A stretch of 5,789 nt of DNA from Rickettsia endosymbiont of Ixodes persulcatus (GCA_027293795.1 JAPYLE010000199.1:1-5789), one strand, 5' to 3'. Counted from the first letter of the stretch, positions 1-5,690 are shown. The notes: generated from the sequence alone by a model not told the origin. Made by a program: numbers and translations.

Positions 1-147
1 ATGCTGCTTCGTACCCATACCTCAACCGTGCAGATTAGAGCTATGAAAAACGGTAAACCGCCTTTTAGGTTTATAGCACCAGGTAGGACTTATAGATCCG
101 ATTCAGATATGACGCATACGCCAATGTTTCACCAAAAATTGTCTTAA
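1..147 (+). CDS. pheS: Phenylalanyl-tRNA synthetase alpha subunit, internal fragment (chimeric duplicate)
   Basis: This is the first + strand piece of pheS. The reading frame is open from the window edge, so the ATG at 1-3 is an internal methionine (KPMLLRTH context), not the gene start. It encodes the class II synthetase motif 2 region, including [18 protein letters not shown], which in this family contacts ATP and the tRNA acceptor end. Positions 1-136 are the exact reverse complement of 462-597, so the same residues are encoded again on the minus strand. After the HQ codons the sequence switches strand within a run of As (134-136), and the frame stops at once at the TAA at 145-147. The product would be a meaningless truncation. 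The identity of the gene is certain; the structure is most likely an amplification or assembly chimera. Confidence 0.85.
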
Positions 148-597
148 ATCTTTAATATTATATTTTAGCATTGCAAAACGCTCTACTCCAAGTCCAAAAG
201 CAAAACCTTGATACTCACTGCTATCGATTCCGACATTCTTAAGCACGTTTGGATGAACCATCCCGCACCCTAAAACCTCAAGCCATTTATCGTTTTTATT
301 CATCCGAATATCAACTTCGGCAGAAGGTTCGGTAAACGGGAAAAAGCTAGGTCTAAAGCGTAATTCAATATTAGAATTTTCAAAAAAGCTTCTTATAAAT
401 TCCGTGATAACGTATTTTAAATGCCCCATATTGATATTTTTATCAATAACAAGTCCTTCTATTTGGTGAAACATTGGCGTATGCGTCATATCTGAATCGG
501 ATCTATAAGTCCTACCTGGTGCTATAAACCTAAAAGGCGGTTTACCGTTTTTCATAGCTCTAATCTGCACGGTTGAGGTATGGGTACGAAGCAGCAT
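1..597. repeat. 136-bp perfect inverted repeat in pheS
   Basis: Arms are 1-136 and 462-597, exact reverse complements (coordinates sum to 598), separated by 325 bp. Identity ends at 136/462, in a run of As shared by the two joined sequences. The left arm may continue beyond the window edge. It arises because motif 2 of pheS is present once on each strand. Confidence 0.95.
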
Positions 598-852
598 TGG
601 CTTACTACCTTCCTGACCTTTTAAATAAAAAGTATCATGCATCTGCCTTGCCGGATGATCATCTTCAAAATTGAGAGCGGTAAAATTATGGAAATCATTC
701 TCAATATTCGGCCCATTTTCTATAGTAAAGCCAAACTGCGAAAATACTTGTATTAACTCCTCACTACACTGCGTTATAGGATGAATAGAACCTTGTTTAT
801 ATTTCCTTGCAGGGATTGTCAGATCAATTTTATCAGCTGCAAGCTTTAAATT
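103..852 (-). CDS. pheS: Phenylalanyl-tRNA synthetase alpha subunit, inverted central segment
   Basis: The minus strand from about 852 down to 161 encodes the catalytic core of PheS (about 230 residues), and the frame runs on as junk to a TGA at 103-105. In order it shows [19 protein letters not shown] leading into SIHPITQ, then [22 protein letters not shown] (motif 1 area), [21 protein letters not shown] (motif 2), the HPNVLKNVG stretch, and [18 protein letters not shown] (motif 3, with the ATP-binding GLGVER arginine). No start codon belongs to it: the ATG at 640-642 is the internal Met of QMHDTFYL. The last ten residues before the stop ([10 protein letters not shown]) are antisense reading of the duplicated segment 103-136 and are not PheS. 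The native C-terminus lies on + at 853-961. The reverse complement of 161-852 joined to 853-961 is 801 nt in one open frame, so the gene was intact in the source genome. PheS pairs with PheT to charge tRNA-Phe in the cytoplasm. Confidence 0.88.
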
Positions 853-879
853 TAATATTAAAGATTTAAGACAATTTTT
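134..879. repeat. 27-bp inverted repeat bounding the inverted pheS block
   Basis: Arms are 134-160 and 853-879, exact reverse complements (coordinates sum to 1013), both encoding NIKDLRQF. They mark where the sequence enters and leaves the inverted pheS block. Confidence 0.93.
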
Positions 880-961
880 TGAAGGAGATATGCGCTGGCT
901 TAAACATTATAATTTCGGGGGCTTTGATATACCGAATTTAGCTGGAGGGTTAACGAAATGA
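853..961 (+). CDS. pheS: Phenylalanyl-tRNA synthetase alpha subunit, native C-terminal end
   Basis: This is the true 3' end of pheS in the correct orientation. From 854 it reads [20 protein letters not shown] followed by FGGFDIPNLAGGLTK and TGA at 959-961. The RQFFEGD...RWLKHY.F tail is typical of bacterial PheS after motif 3. The first 27 bases (853-879) are repeated in reverse complement at 134-160, which marks the two ends of the inverted segment. The stop overlaps the pheT start in an ATGA arrangement (958-961), so translation of the two subunits is probably coupled. Too short for a standalone ORF call, but clearly coding and clearly pheS. Confidence 0.85.
944..949 (+). promoter_or_regulatory. 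Ribosome binding site of pheT
   Basis: GGAGGG lies 8 bases before the ATG at 958, within the last codons of pheS. It is a strong Shine-Dalgarno match and fixes the pheT start. Confidence 0.8.
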
Positions 962-3450
962 AATTTACATTATCATGGTTAAAACAATTTTTAGAGACAT
1001 CTGCTTCAGTTGCTGAAATTGCCGAAGCCCTGACAGCTATTGGTCTTGAAGTAGAAGAGGTGATAGATAAGGCAGGGGAGTTACAAGAATTTGAAGTAGC
1101 ACATATTATAAATGCTAAACCTCACCCATTAGCTGATAAGTTAAAGCTTTGCGATGTTGAGACTAAGAATGGAGTTCTGCAAATAGTTTGCGGGGCAAGC
1201 AATGCAAGGGCAGGTATAAAAGTAGTGCTTGCAAATATCGGAATAGAAATACCAAACGGCAAATTTAAAATTAAAGAATCCACAATTAGAGGAGAAAAAA
1301 GCTGCGGTATGCTTTGCTCTGAAGAGGAATTGCTGCTTGCTTCAGAGTCTGAAGGGATTATGGAGCTACCTGAAGATGCCGTGGTTGGAGAGAATTTTAC
1401 TAAATGTTGTGGTTTAGATGATCCTATATTTGTAATTAACGTTACTCCTAATCGTGGTGATGCACTTGGAGTTTACGGCATTGCAAGAGATTTAGCAGCA
1501 AAAGGACTCGGAACGCTTAAAGAGTTAGAAATTCCGGAAATAAAGAGTACATTTACTTCTAAAATGAAGCTTAACGTGCAAGATAAAGAAGCCTGCCCTT
1601 TATTTACATTTAGAGAAATAAAAAATTTAAAGAATAAACCAAGCCCTGATTGGTTACAGAAATTATTGAAAAATGTCGGGGTAAAAACTATTTCAAGCTT
1701 AGTCGATGTAACAAATTACATTTCCTATAGCTTCGGGCAGCCGATGCATGCTTACGATGCGGATAAGATAAAAGGGGGGATTATTGTAGGTTGTTATTAC
1801 GAGGAAAAACAATTGTCATCCCGCGGTCAAGCCGCGGGATCCAATGAAATTACTAGTGCTGTAAATTGTTCTATGGATCCTGCGGTCAAGCCGCGGGATG
1901 ACAATAGTGACGTAGTTAAATTCCATGCCCTAAACGGCAAAGAATATTTACTTACCGAAAATGATCTGGTTATAAAAGATGAAAGCGGTATTCATGGCCT
2001 TGCCGGTGTCATTGGCGGGGTTGATAGTAGTTGTACCGATAGTACGACTAATATAATACTCGAAACTGCTTGCTTTAATGCTAAAATTGTTGCAGCTAGT
2101 GGGCGAAGATTCCAAATTGATACGGATACTAGATATCGTAATGAGCGTAATATTGATAGAAATTTTGCGGAAAAGGCTTTGGATATAGCAACTAATCTTA
2201 TTTTGTCAATATGTGGAAACGGTGAAATATCGGAAATAGTAAAGGTTGGTGAAAAAGAGCCGCAAAAAAAACCTTTAGATTTTTCAGCATGCTATTTAGA
2301 AAAAATTACAGGAATTAGACTAAATATCAAAGAGATAGAGTCTATATTAAATAAATTAGGTTTTATTACAAATATTAAGGATGATGTTATAAAAGTAATA
2401 GCTCCTTCATGGCGTCATGATATAACTATTTTAGAAGATATAGCTGAAGAAATCGCTCGTATTTACGGCTATGATAAAATAGAGAGTATAAAATTACCTG
2501 AACTAGAGCAAGATAATAATAAGCTAAGAGAGCATAAAAGAATCTCTATTTTTAAAAGGATATTAGCAAGCAAAGGCTATGATGAAGTAGTAACTAACTC
2601 TTTTATGAATAGTGAAGATGCAAAGTTGTTTGCTGAATTAAAAGAAGAGTTATTTTTGCTTAATCCTATAAGTGTAGAAGATAATTATATGCGTCCTACT
2701 ATACTGCCAAATTTGTTAAGTATAGTAAGTAAAAATTTAGCACGCTCTATAAAAGATATGGCTTTTTTTGAAGTTGGGCCGAGTTTTGTGGATTTAAATA
2801 CGGAATCTACTTATTTAACGGCAATTATAACTGGTTCATATAATAATAAGAATCCTCATTCATCAGGACGTAGTTATGATATTTTTGATCTTAAAGGTGA
2901 TTTAGAGCAGGTATTTGATTATGCAGGGCTATCTATAGATAAATGTATAGTAGCGAATGGGGCAGCAGCTCCACAATATTATCATCCGACTAGATCGGTA
3001 AATTTAGCCCTAGGAAAAAATTTATTAGGCCATTTTGGGCAAATACACCCTAAAATCTTGAAACATTACGATATTAATCAGGAAATATTTGCATTCGAGC
3101 TAAATATTATGAATTTGCCTGTAATAAAAGCTAAATGCGGTAAAAGAGAAGAATTTGCAGTATCGGATTTCCAAGCTAATTTTAGAGATTACGCATTTAT
3201 TGTTGATCAAGATCATAGGGTCGGTGAAATAATCTCATACATAAATAATTTTAATAAAAAGCTTGTCAAATCAGTTATATTATTTGATATTTATAATGGT
3301 GATAAATTACCTAAAGGTAAAAAATCTATAGCGATTAAAGTAGAGCTGCAAGCTGATGACCGCACTTTGTCTGATACTGATTTAAATTCATTTAGTAAGG
3401 ATTTAGTTACTGCTACCTCGCAAAAATTTCAAGGAATATTAAGAGAATGA
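958..3450 (+). CDS. pheT: Phenylalanyl-tRNA synthetase beta subunit, with in-frame palindromic-element insertion
   Basis: Encodes the 830-aa beta subunit of the alpha2-beta2 enzyme that attaches phenylalanine to tRNA-Phe; beta carries tRNA-binding and proofreading domains. Visible domains: N-terminal MKFTLSWLKQFL; tRNA-binding OB-fold at about 45-148 (HPLADKLKLCDV, CGASNARAGIKV, RGEKSCGMLCSEEEL); NVTPNRGDALGVYGIARDLA at 161-180; B3/B4 editing domain at about 210-400 (FGQPMHAYDADK, HGLAGVIGGVDS, ETACFNAKIV); B5 domain at about 436-505 (PSWRHDITILEDIAEEIARI, then YGYDKI); catalytic-like core to about 700; and the FDX-ACB anticodon-binding domain at about 736-830. The start is fixed by a good GGAGGG site and the ATGA overlap with pheS. 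Residues 285-316 are encoded by a GC-rich palindrome and have no place in the family; without them the length is near 800, as usual. No frameshift or stop is seen, so this is the one undamaged large gene here. dnaN follows after 4 bp. Confidence 0.97.
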   Translation: MKFTLSWLKQFLETSASVAEIAEALTAIGLEVEEVIDKAGELQEFEVAHIINAKPHPLADKLKLCDVETKNGVLQIVCGASNARAGIKVVLANIGIEIPNGKFKIKESTIRGEKSCGMLCSEEELLLASESEGIMELPEDAVVGENFTKCCGLDDPIFVINVTPNRGDALGVYGIARDLAAKGLGTLKELEIPEIKSTFTSKMKLNVQDKEACPLFTFREIKNLKNKPSPDWLQKLLKNVGVKTISSLVDVTNYISYSFGQPMHAYDADKIKGGIIVGCYYEEKQLSSRGQAAGSNEITSAVNCSMDPAVKPRDDNSDVVKFHALNGKEYLLTENDLVIKDESGIHGLAGVIGGVDSSCTDSTTNIILETACFNAKIVAASGRRFQIDTDTRYRNERNIDRNFAEKALDIATNLILSICGNGEISEIVKVGEKEPQKKPLDFSACYLEKITGIRLNIKEIESILNKLGFITNIKDDVIKVIAPSWRHDITILEDIAEEIARIYGYDKIESIKLPELEQDNNKLREHKRISIFKRILASKGYDEVVTNSFMNSEDAKLFAELKEELFLLNPISVEDNYMRPTILPNLLSIVSKNLARSIKDMAFFEVGPSFVDLNTESTYLTAIITGSYNNKNPHSSGRSYDIFDLKGDLEQVFDYAGLSIDKCIVANGAAAPQYYHPTRSVNLALGKNLLGHFGQIHPKILKHYDINQEIFAFELNIMNLPVIKAKCGKREEFAVSDFQANFRDYAFIVDQDHRVGEIISYINNFNKKLVKSVILFDIYNGDKLPKGKKSIAIKVELQADDRTLSDTDLNSFSKDLVTATSQKFQGILRE
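1812..1905 (+). repeat. Rickettsia-palindromic-element-like insertion inside pheT
   Basis: A 94-bp palindrome in an otherwise AT-rich gene. The outer arms (1812-1844 and 1873-1905) are inverted copies, starting ATTGTCATCCCGCGG and ending CCGCGGGATGACAAT. Each arm is itself a hairpin: ATCCCGCGG/CCGCGGGAT around TCAAG (1818-1840), and ATCCTGCGG/CCGCGGGAT around TCAAG with one G-T pair (1877-1899). The length is a whole number of codons in effect, since the frame is kept and PheT gains roughly 32-37 residues (LSSRGQAAGSNEITSA and following). It separates GGIIVGCYYEEK from KFHALNGKEYLL, which normally adjoin. This matches the known behaviour of RPEs, short repeats found within Rickettsia protein genes at tolerated surface positions. 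The exact ends are uncertain; a unit of 111 bp (1810-1920) between two AAA lysine codons is possible. Confidence 0.88.
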
Positions 3451-3454
3451 CAAT

Positions 3455-3982
3455 ATGTTAAAGTTAATAGTTGAAACAAAAACGTTAGTTCAGTCCCTAG
3501 GGTTTGCAAGTTCCGTTGTTGAAAAACGTAATGTAATACCTGAATATGCAAACATTAAATTATCGGCAAAAGACGGCAATCTAGAGCTTAGTTCTACTAA
3601 TATGGATTTGTACTTAAGTCAAAAAATAGCAGTACAGGTAGTAAGTGAAGGTGAACTTACCGTTTCTACTAAAACTCTAAACGATATAGTCCGAAAACTT
3701 CCCGATTCCGAGCTTACATTAACTGATCTTGGTACAACGGGACTTGAGCTCAAAGGAAAAAATTGTAAATTTAATTTATTTACTTTGCCGGTTAGTTCTT
3801 TTCCTGTAATGGACAGTATTAATCCTGAAGCAAGTTTTAAAATTTCCTGCACGGATTTTGCTAAAATAATTGAATCGACAAAATTTTCGATTTCTTTAGA
3901 TGAAACTCGTTATAATTTAAACGGTGTTTATTTACACATAAAAGATAAAGATATTTTTGTCGTCATGCCCGTTAAGGTATGA
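3455..3982 (+). CDS. dnaN: DNA polymerase III beta subunit (sliding clamp), 5' part with false 3' end
   Basis: The start of dnaN, four bases after the pheT stop and with no strong Shine-Dalgarno, so it is probably expressed from the pheST message. The first 165 or so residues are normal clamp sequence: domain I (MLKLIVETKTLVQSLGFASS, NMDLYLSQKIAV, FNLFTLPVSSFPVM) and the beginning of domain II (SFKISCTDFAKIIESTKFSI, then NGVYLHIKDK). At 3946-3951 (TAAAGA) the sequence jumps to a copy of the gene's own 3' terminus, giving the tail DIFVVMPVKV and a stop at 3980-3982. The 175-aa product would lack most of domain II and all of domain III, so it could not form the ring clamp. VVMPVKV is the genuine clamp C-terminus, which makes the short ORF look deceptively complete. 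Joined to rc(4157-4269) and 4382-4911 it rebuilds a full 379-aa DnaN. Confidence 0.9.
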   Translation: MLKLIVETKTLVQSLGFASSVVEKRNVIPEYANIKLSAKDGNLELSSTNMDLYLSQKIAVQVVSEGELTVSTKTLNDIVRKLPDSELTLTDLGTTGLELKGKNCKFNLFTLPVSSFPVMDSINPEASFKISCTDFAKIIESTKFSISLDETRYNLNGVYLHIKDKDIFVVMPVKV

Positions 3983-4014
3983 CAACAGAAGATTCCTGCT
4001 TTTAGCTAAGAATG
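3946..4014. repeat. 69-bp direct repeat of the dnaN 3' end (copy 1)
   Basis: Identical to 4875-4943 (offset 929). It includes the last ten or so codons, the stop and about 32 bp of the downstream spacer. Its left edge is the TAAAGA shared with the internal dnaN sequence; its right edge is ATG (4012-4014) shared with the antisense of the downstream gene. It is out of place here. Confidence 0.95.
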
Positions 4015-4386
4015 TCTCTAGCTTTTCTTAAAATTTTATCCTCAAGCGTAATAGCAAGATTTGAAGTATTTTCATTACATATAAATTTAATCTTATTGCT
4101 ACTCAATAAAATTTCTATATCTTCGTTTATATTTTTAGGATCTTTAACTATTTTTAGAATTTCCTCTGCACTTTTCTGTGGTAATATAACCCCAAAATTC
4201 TTTATTTTTTTTTCTAATGTTACCCATGAAATCGAAAGCCTATGCCCATCGGTACTTGCCGAACAAAATTCTTTATCTTTTATGTGTAAATAAACACCGT
4301 TTAAATTATAACGAGTTTCATCTAAAGAAATCGAAAATTTTGTCGATTCAATTATTTTAGCAAAATCCGTGCAGGAAATTTTAAAA
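4002..4386 (-). CDS. dnaN: Inverted chimera: middle of dnaN fused to the tail of the downstream gene
   Basis: On the minus strand, 4386-4065 encodes the DnaN domain II stretch from FKISCTDFAKIIESTKFSI through NGVYLHIKDKEFCSASTDGH and RLSISWVTLEKKIKNFGVIL to PQKSAEEILKIVKDPKN and KFICNENT. The rc of 4157-4269 (EFCSASTDGHRLSISW to about AEEI) is the only copy of that part in the window. At 4065-4077 the frame passes, over a 13-bp identity, into 66 bp copied from the end of the 5042-5545 gene (SNLAITLEDKILRKARD), then reaches a stop at 4002-4004. The open frame extends upstream to an ATG at 4442, but that part is antisense of the other dnaN copy. The fusion protein is almost certainly not real; the piece matters because it supplies the missing centre of dnaN. 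Confidence 0.85.
4012..4077 (-). repeat. Misplaced inverted copy of the end of the DUF3576-type gene
   Basis: These 66 bp are the exact reverse complement of 5458-5523, which lies inside the 5042-5545 gene. Edges: ATG at 4012-4014, shared with the dnaN 3' spacer copy, and AGTATTTTCATTA at 4065-4077, shared with antisense dnaN. Confidence 0.95.
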
Positions 4387-4473
4387 ATAGTTAAAGATCC
4401 TAAAAATATAAACGAAGATATAGAAATTTTATTGAGTAGCAATAAGATTAAATTTATATGTAATGAAAATACT
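4065..4473. repeat. 92-bp perfect inverted repeat in dnaN
   Basis: Arms are 4065-4156 and 4382-4473, exact reverse complements (coordinates sum to 8538). Both encode the LKIVKDPKNINEDIEILLSS region and on to NENT. With the 117-bp repeat it brackets the single-copy 4157-4269. Confidence 0.95.
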
Positions 4474-4911
4474 ATTATGTTATCAAAGCTTATAGACGGT
4501 ACTTTCCCTAATTATAGTGCTTTTATTCCGGAAAGCAGCAGCTCAAAATTAGTAATTAATCGAAAAATATTTGCAGATAGCATTGAGCGAATAGCGATAA
4601 TAACCGTTGAAAAATTTAGAGCGGTAAAATTATTGTTATCTCGTGAAACCTTAGAGATTAGTGCCGTCGGTGAAGCAAGAGGTAACGCAAAAGAGGTTAT
4701 TAATTCTGCACAAGATAAGGAAAGTTTTTATGAATATAATAGCGATGAGTCTTTAGCTATAGGCTTTAATCCGCAATATTTAGAAGATGTCTTAAAAGCT
4801 GTGAAATCAGATTTAGTAGAATTATATTTTTCAAATGTTTCAGCACCGGTACTTATTAAATTTCCTGAGAATCCTAAAGATATTTTTGTCGTCATGCCCG
4901 TTAAGGTATGA
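4369..4911 (+). CDS. dnaN: DNA polymerase III beta subunit (sliding clamp), native 3' half
   Basis: From 4382 this is true dnaN on +: LKIVKDPKNINEDIEILLSS, KFICNENTIMLSKLIDGTFP (the clamp L.G.FP.Y motif, followed by NYSAFIP), FADSIERIAIITVEKFRAVK, EISAVGEARGNAKE, IGFNPQYLEDVLKAV (typical F...YL.D.L) and the C-terminal PENPKDIFVVMPVKV before TGA at 4909-4911. It covers late domain II and all of domain III, which in this family forms the subunit interface and the pocket for polymerase and other partners. The GTG at 4369 is not a real start: 4369-4381 belongs to the inverted copy, and it happens to stay in frame because GGAAATT.TAAAA is shared by both sequences at the junction. Part of one original gene together with the 3455 fragment. 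Confidence 0.9.
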   Translation: MQEILKIVKDPKNINEDIEILLSSNKIKFICNENTIMLSKLIDGTFPNYSAFIPESSSSKLVINRKIFADSIERIAIITVEKFRAVKLLLSRETLEISAVGEARGNAKEVINSAQDKESFYEYNSDESLAIGFNPQYLEDVLKAVKSDLVELYFSNVSAPVLIKFPENPKDIFVVMPVKV

Positions 4912-4943
4912 CAACAGAAGATTCCTGCTTTTAGCTAAGAATG
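4875..4943. repeat. 69-bp direct repeat of the dnaN 3' end (copy 2, native site)
   Basis: The original of the copy at 3946-4014. It runs from the last codons of dnaN into the spacer and includes the hairpin over the stop codon. Confidence 0.93.
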
Positions 4944-4945
4944 AC
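4887..4945 (+). repeat. Palindrome over the dnaN stop codon, possible degenerate palindromic element
   Basis: TGTCGTCATGCC (4887-4898) pairs with GGTATGACAACA (4905-4916) around CGTTAA: a 12-bp stem with one mismatch and one G-T pair that encloses the TGA. The following 4917-4945 contains GATTCCTGC and GAATGACA, words I associate with Rickettsia dispersed repeats. No T-run follows, so an intrinsic terminator is less likely, although the stem could act as a 3' end stabiliser. Much of the left arm encodes the conserved clamp C-terminus, so part of the pairing may be chance. Confidence 0.4.
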
Positions 4946-4954
4946 ATTGAACGC

Positions 4955-5041
4955 TTAAGCCAAAATTAGTTTAAATAATTTTTGACTAATAGCCAAAGCT
5001 TCTCTATTATTTCCTTCAAGCACACTAATTAAATATTGGTT
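4955..5041 (-). pseudogene. Short coding-like remnant on the minus strand (unidentified)
   Basis: The minus strand reads NQYLISVLEGNNREALAISQ then KLFKLILA and TAA (4955-4957). The frame is open only to about 5062, where it meets a stop inside the next gene, and has no start, so if real it is a decayed 3' end. The pattern (hydrophobic helix, EGNNREAL, helix) loosely recalls the C-terminal FCD helices of GntR-type regulators (the E..GD...A pattern), but 28 residues cannot establish this. The alternative is a chance open frame in AT-rich spacer; the same DNA holds a good promoter match on +. Confidence 0.3.
4982..5010 (+). promoter_or_regulatory. Sigma-70-type promoter candidate for the DUF3576-type gene
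   Basis: TTGACT at 4982-4987, a 17-bp spacer, then TATTAT at 5005-5010: five of six consensus bases in each box at ideal spacing. Predicted start of transcription is near 5017, leaving a leader of about 25 nt before the ATG at 5042. AT-rich DNA gives frequent chance -10 boxes, but the pair, spacing and position together are good. Confidence 0.5.
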
Positions 5042-5545
5042 ATGAAAAAAATTATCGGATTATTTTTTGTAATTATACTTAGTGCAATAAGTACTAGTAT
5101 CTTAGCGGATGATTATCCAAAAACAGAACAAGAGCAAAAATGGGACGAGGTAGGTTCTATAGCAGGTGAAGAAGGATTAGTTTTTAGACCAGGCAGGGTA
5201 AAAAATGAATCTACTAAAGCTGTAGGAGGCTCAGTTAATAAATATCTCTGGCAAGCAGCATTAGAGACTATAAGTTTTGCTCCTCTTGCATCAGCTGATT
5301 CAAACGGCGGCGTGATTATTACGGAATGGTATAGCCCACGTTCTAATCCTAATTTTCGATTTAAAATAAATATATTTATTAAAGACGATGTAATAAGTCC
5401 GGATTCAATTGAAGTAAAGGTATTTGAGGAAATGCTTAAAAATAAACAATGGGTACTTAATGAAAATACTTCAAATCTTGCTATTACGCTTGAGGATAAA
5501 ATTTTAAGAAAAGCTAGAGACATATATATTAATAGTGCGAGGTAA
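5042..5545 (+). CDS. DUF3576-type secreted protein of unknown function
   Basis: A 167-aa protein starting at ATG 5042; an in-frame TTG at 5036 would add only two residues and is less likely. No clear Shine-Dalgarno precedes it. Residues 1-23 look like a Sec signal peptide (MKKIIGLFFVIILSAISTSI, then LADD with likely cleavage after the Ala), with no lipobox cysteine, so it is predicted to be periplasmic. The core LWQAALETISFAPLASADSN, followed by GGVIITEWYSP and FRFKINIFI, matches my memory of DUF3576, a conserved alphaproteobacterial family with no established role; this is from recall, not a search. The C-terminus is NTSNLAITLEDKILRKARDI and ends INSAR. It seems complete and intact. A 66-bp piece of its 3' end (5458-5523) appears again, inverted, at 4012-4077 inside the disrupted dnaN. 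Confidence 0.85.
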   Translation: MKKIIGLFFVIILSAISTSILADDYPKTEQEQKWDEVGSIAGEEGLVFRPGRVKNESTKAVGGSVNKYLWQAALETISFAPLASADSNGGVIITEWYSPRSNPNFRFKINIFIKDDVISPDSIEVKVFEEMLKNKQWVLNENTSNLAITLEDKILRKARDIYINSAR

Positions 5546-5567
5546 TATGTTATTTCCGCATGAATCG

Positions 5568-5646
5568 ATGTCATTCCTGCTAGGCATTGTTGCGTGAATC
5601 GAAAAACGTGTTCGGTGTCATACCGTGACTTAACCACGGTATCCAG
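5568..5646. repeat. Rickettsia-type dispersed palindromic repeat
   Basis: It opens with ATGTCATTCCTGCTAGGCAT, continues through TTGCGTGAATCG and GTGTTCGGTGTCATACCGTG, and ends CCACGGTATCCAG. The inner hairpin is ATACCGTG (5620-5627) with CACGGTAT (5635-5642), 8 bp around ACTTAAC. The words TGTCAT..CCGTG and CCACGG.ATCCAG resemble the GTCATCCCG/CGGGATCCA arms in the pheT insertion, so they probably belong to the same broad class of RPE-like repeats. Family assignment is from memory and the ends are approximate. Confidence 0.6.
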
Positions 5647-5659
5647 AAAAAAATCAACC

Positions 5660-5690
5660 ACTTTCATCTTTCAGATGAAAGTTTGTTTTA
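5660..5690 (+). terminator. Hairpin with T-rich tail, probable intrinsic terminator
   Basis: ACTTTCATCT (5660-5669) and AGATGAAAGT (5673-5682) form a perfect 10-bp stem around TTC, followed by TTGTTTTA. The position 115 bp after the 5042-5545 gene fits termination of its transcript. The stem is AT-rich, so it may be weak. It would equally serve a minus-strand gene beyond the window, where the preceding A-rich run becomes the T-tract (TGGTTGATTTTTTT). Confidence 0.55.

Larger units (their letters stand above)
3835..4386. repeat. 117-bp perfect inverted repeat in dnaN
   Basis: Arms are 3835-3951 and 4270-4386, exact reverse complements (coordinates sum to 8221), separated by 318 bp. Both encode the start of clamp domain II. 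The right arm ends at TAAAA (4382-4386), where the sequence switches back to the + strand. Confidence 0.95.

Noticed and set aside
1..961. Invertible switch (phase-variation or recombinase-controlled inversion) in pheS
   Set aside because: No recombinase gene and no short matching recombination sites; the repeats are unequal duplicated coding pieces (136 and 27 bp), and the gene is essential.
1812..1905. CRISPR or terminator in pheT
   Set aside because: Only two arms in inverted orientation, no spacers, inside an open coding frame with no T-tract; an RPE-like repeat explains it better.
3619..3852. 77-aa minus-strand ORF
   Set aside because: Shadow of dnaN on the opposite strand, with low-complexity Ser/Val-rich composition.
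4012..4293. 93-aa + strand ORF within the dnaN block
   Set aside because: It is antisense of the inverted dnaN and downstream-gene copy, and has no protein features of its own.
3946..4943. Mobile element with 69-bp terminal direct repeats
   Set aside because: The repeat is just the dnaN 3' end copied, and the interior is dnaN itself plus a piece of the neighbour; there is no transposase.
5113..5667. 184-aa minus-strand ORF
   Set aside because: Antisense of the DUF3576-type gene extended through the 3' palindromes; the sense frame has a signal peptide and conserved motifs, this one has neither.
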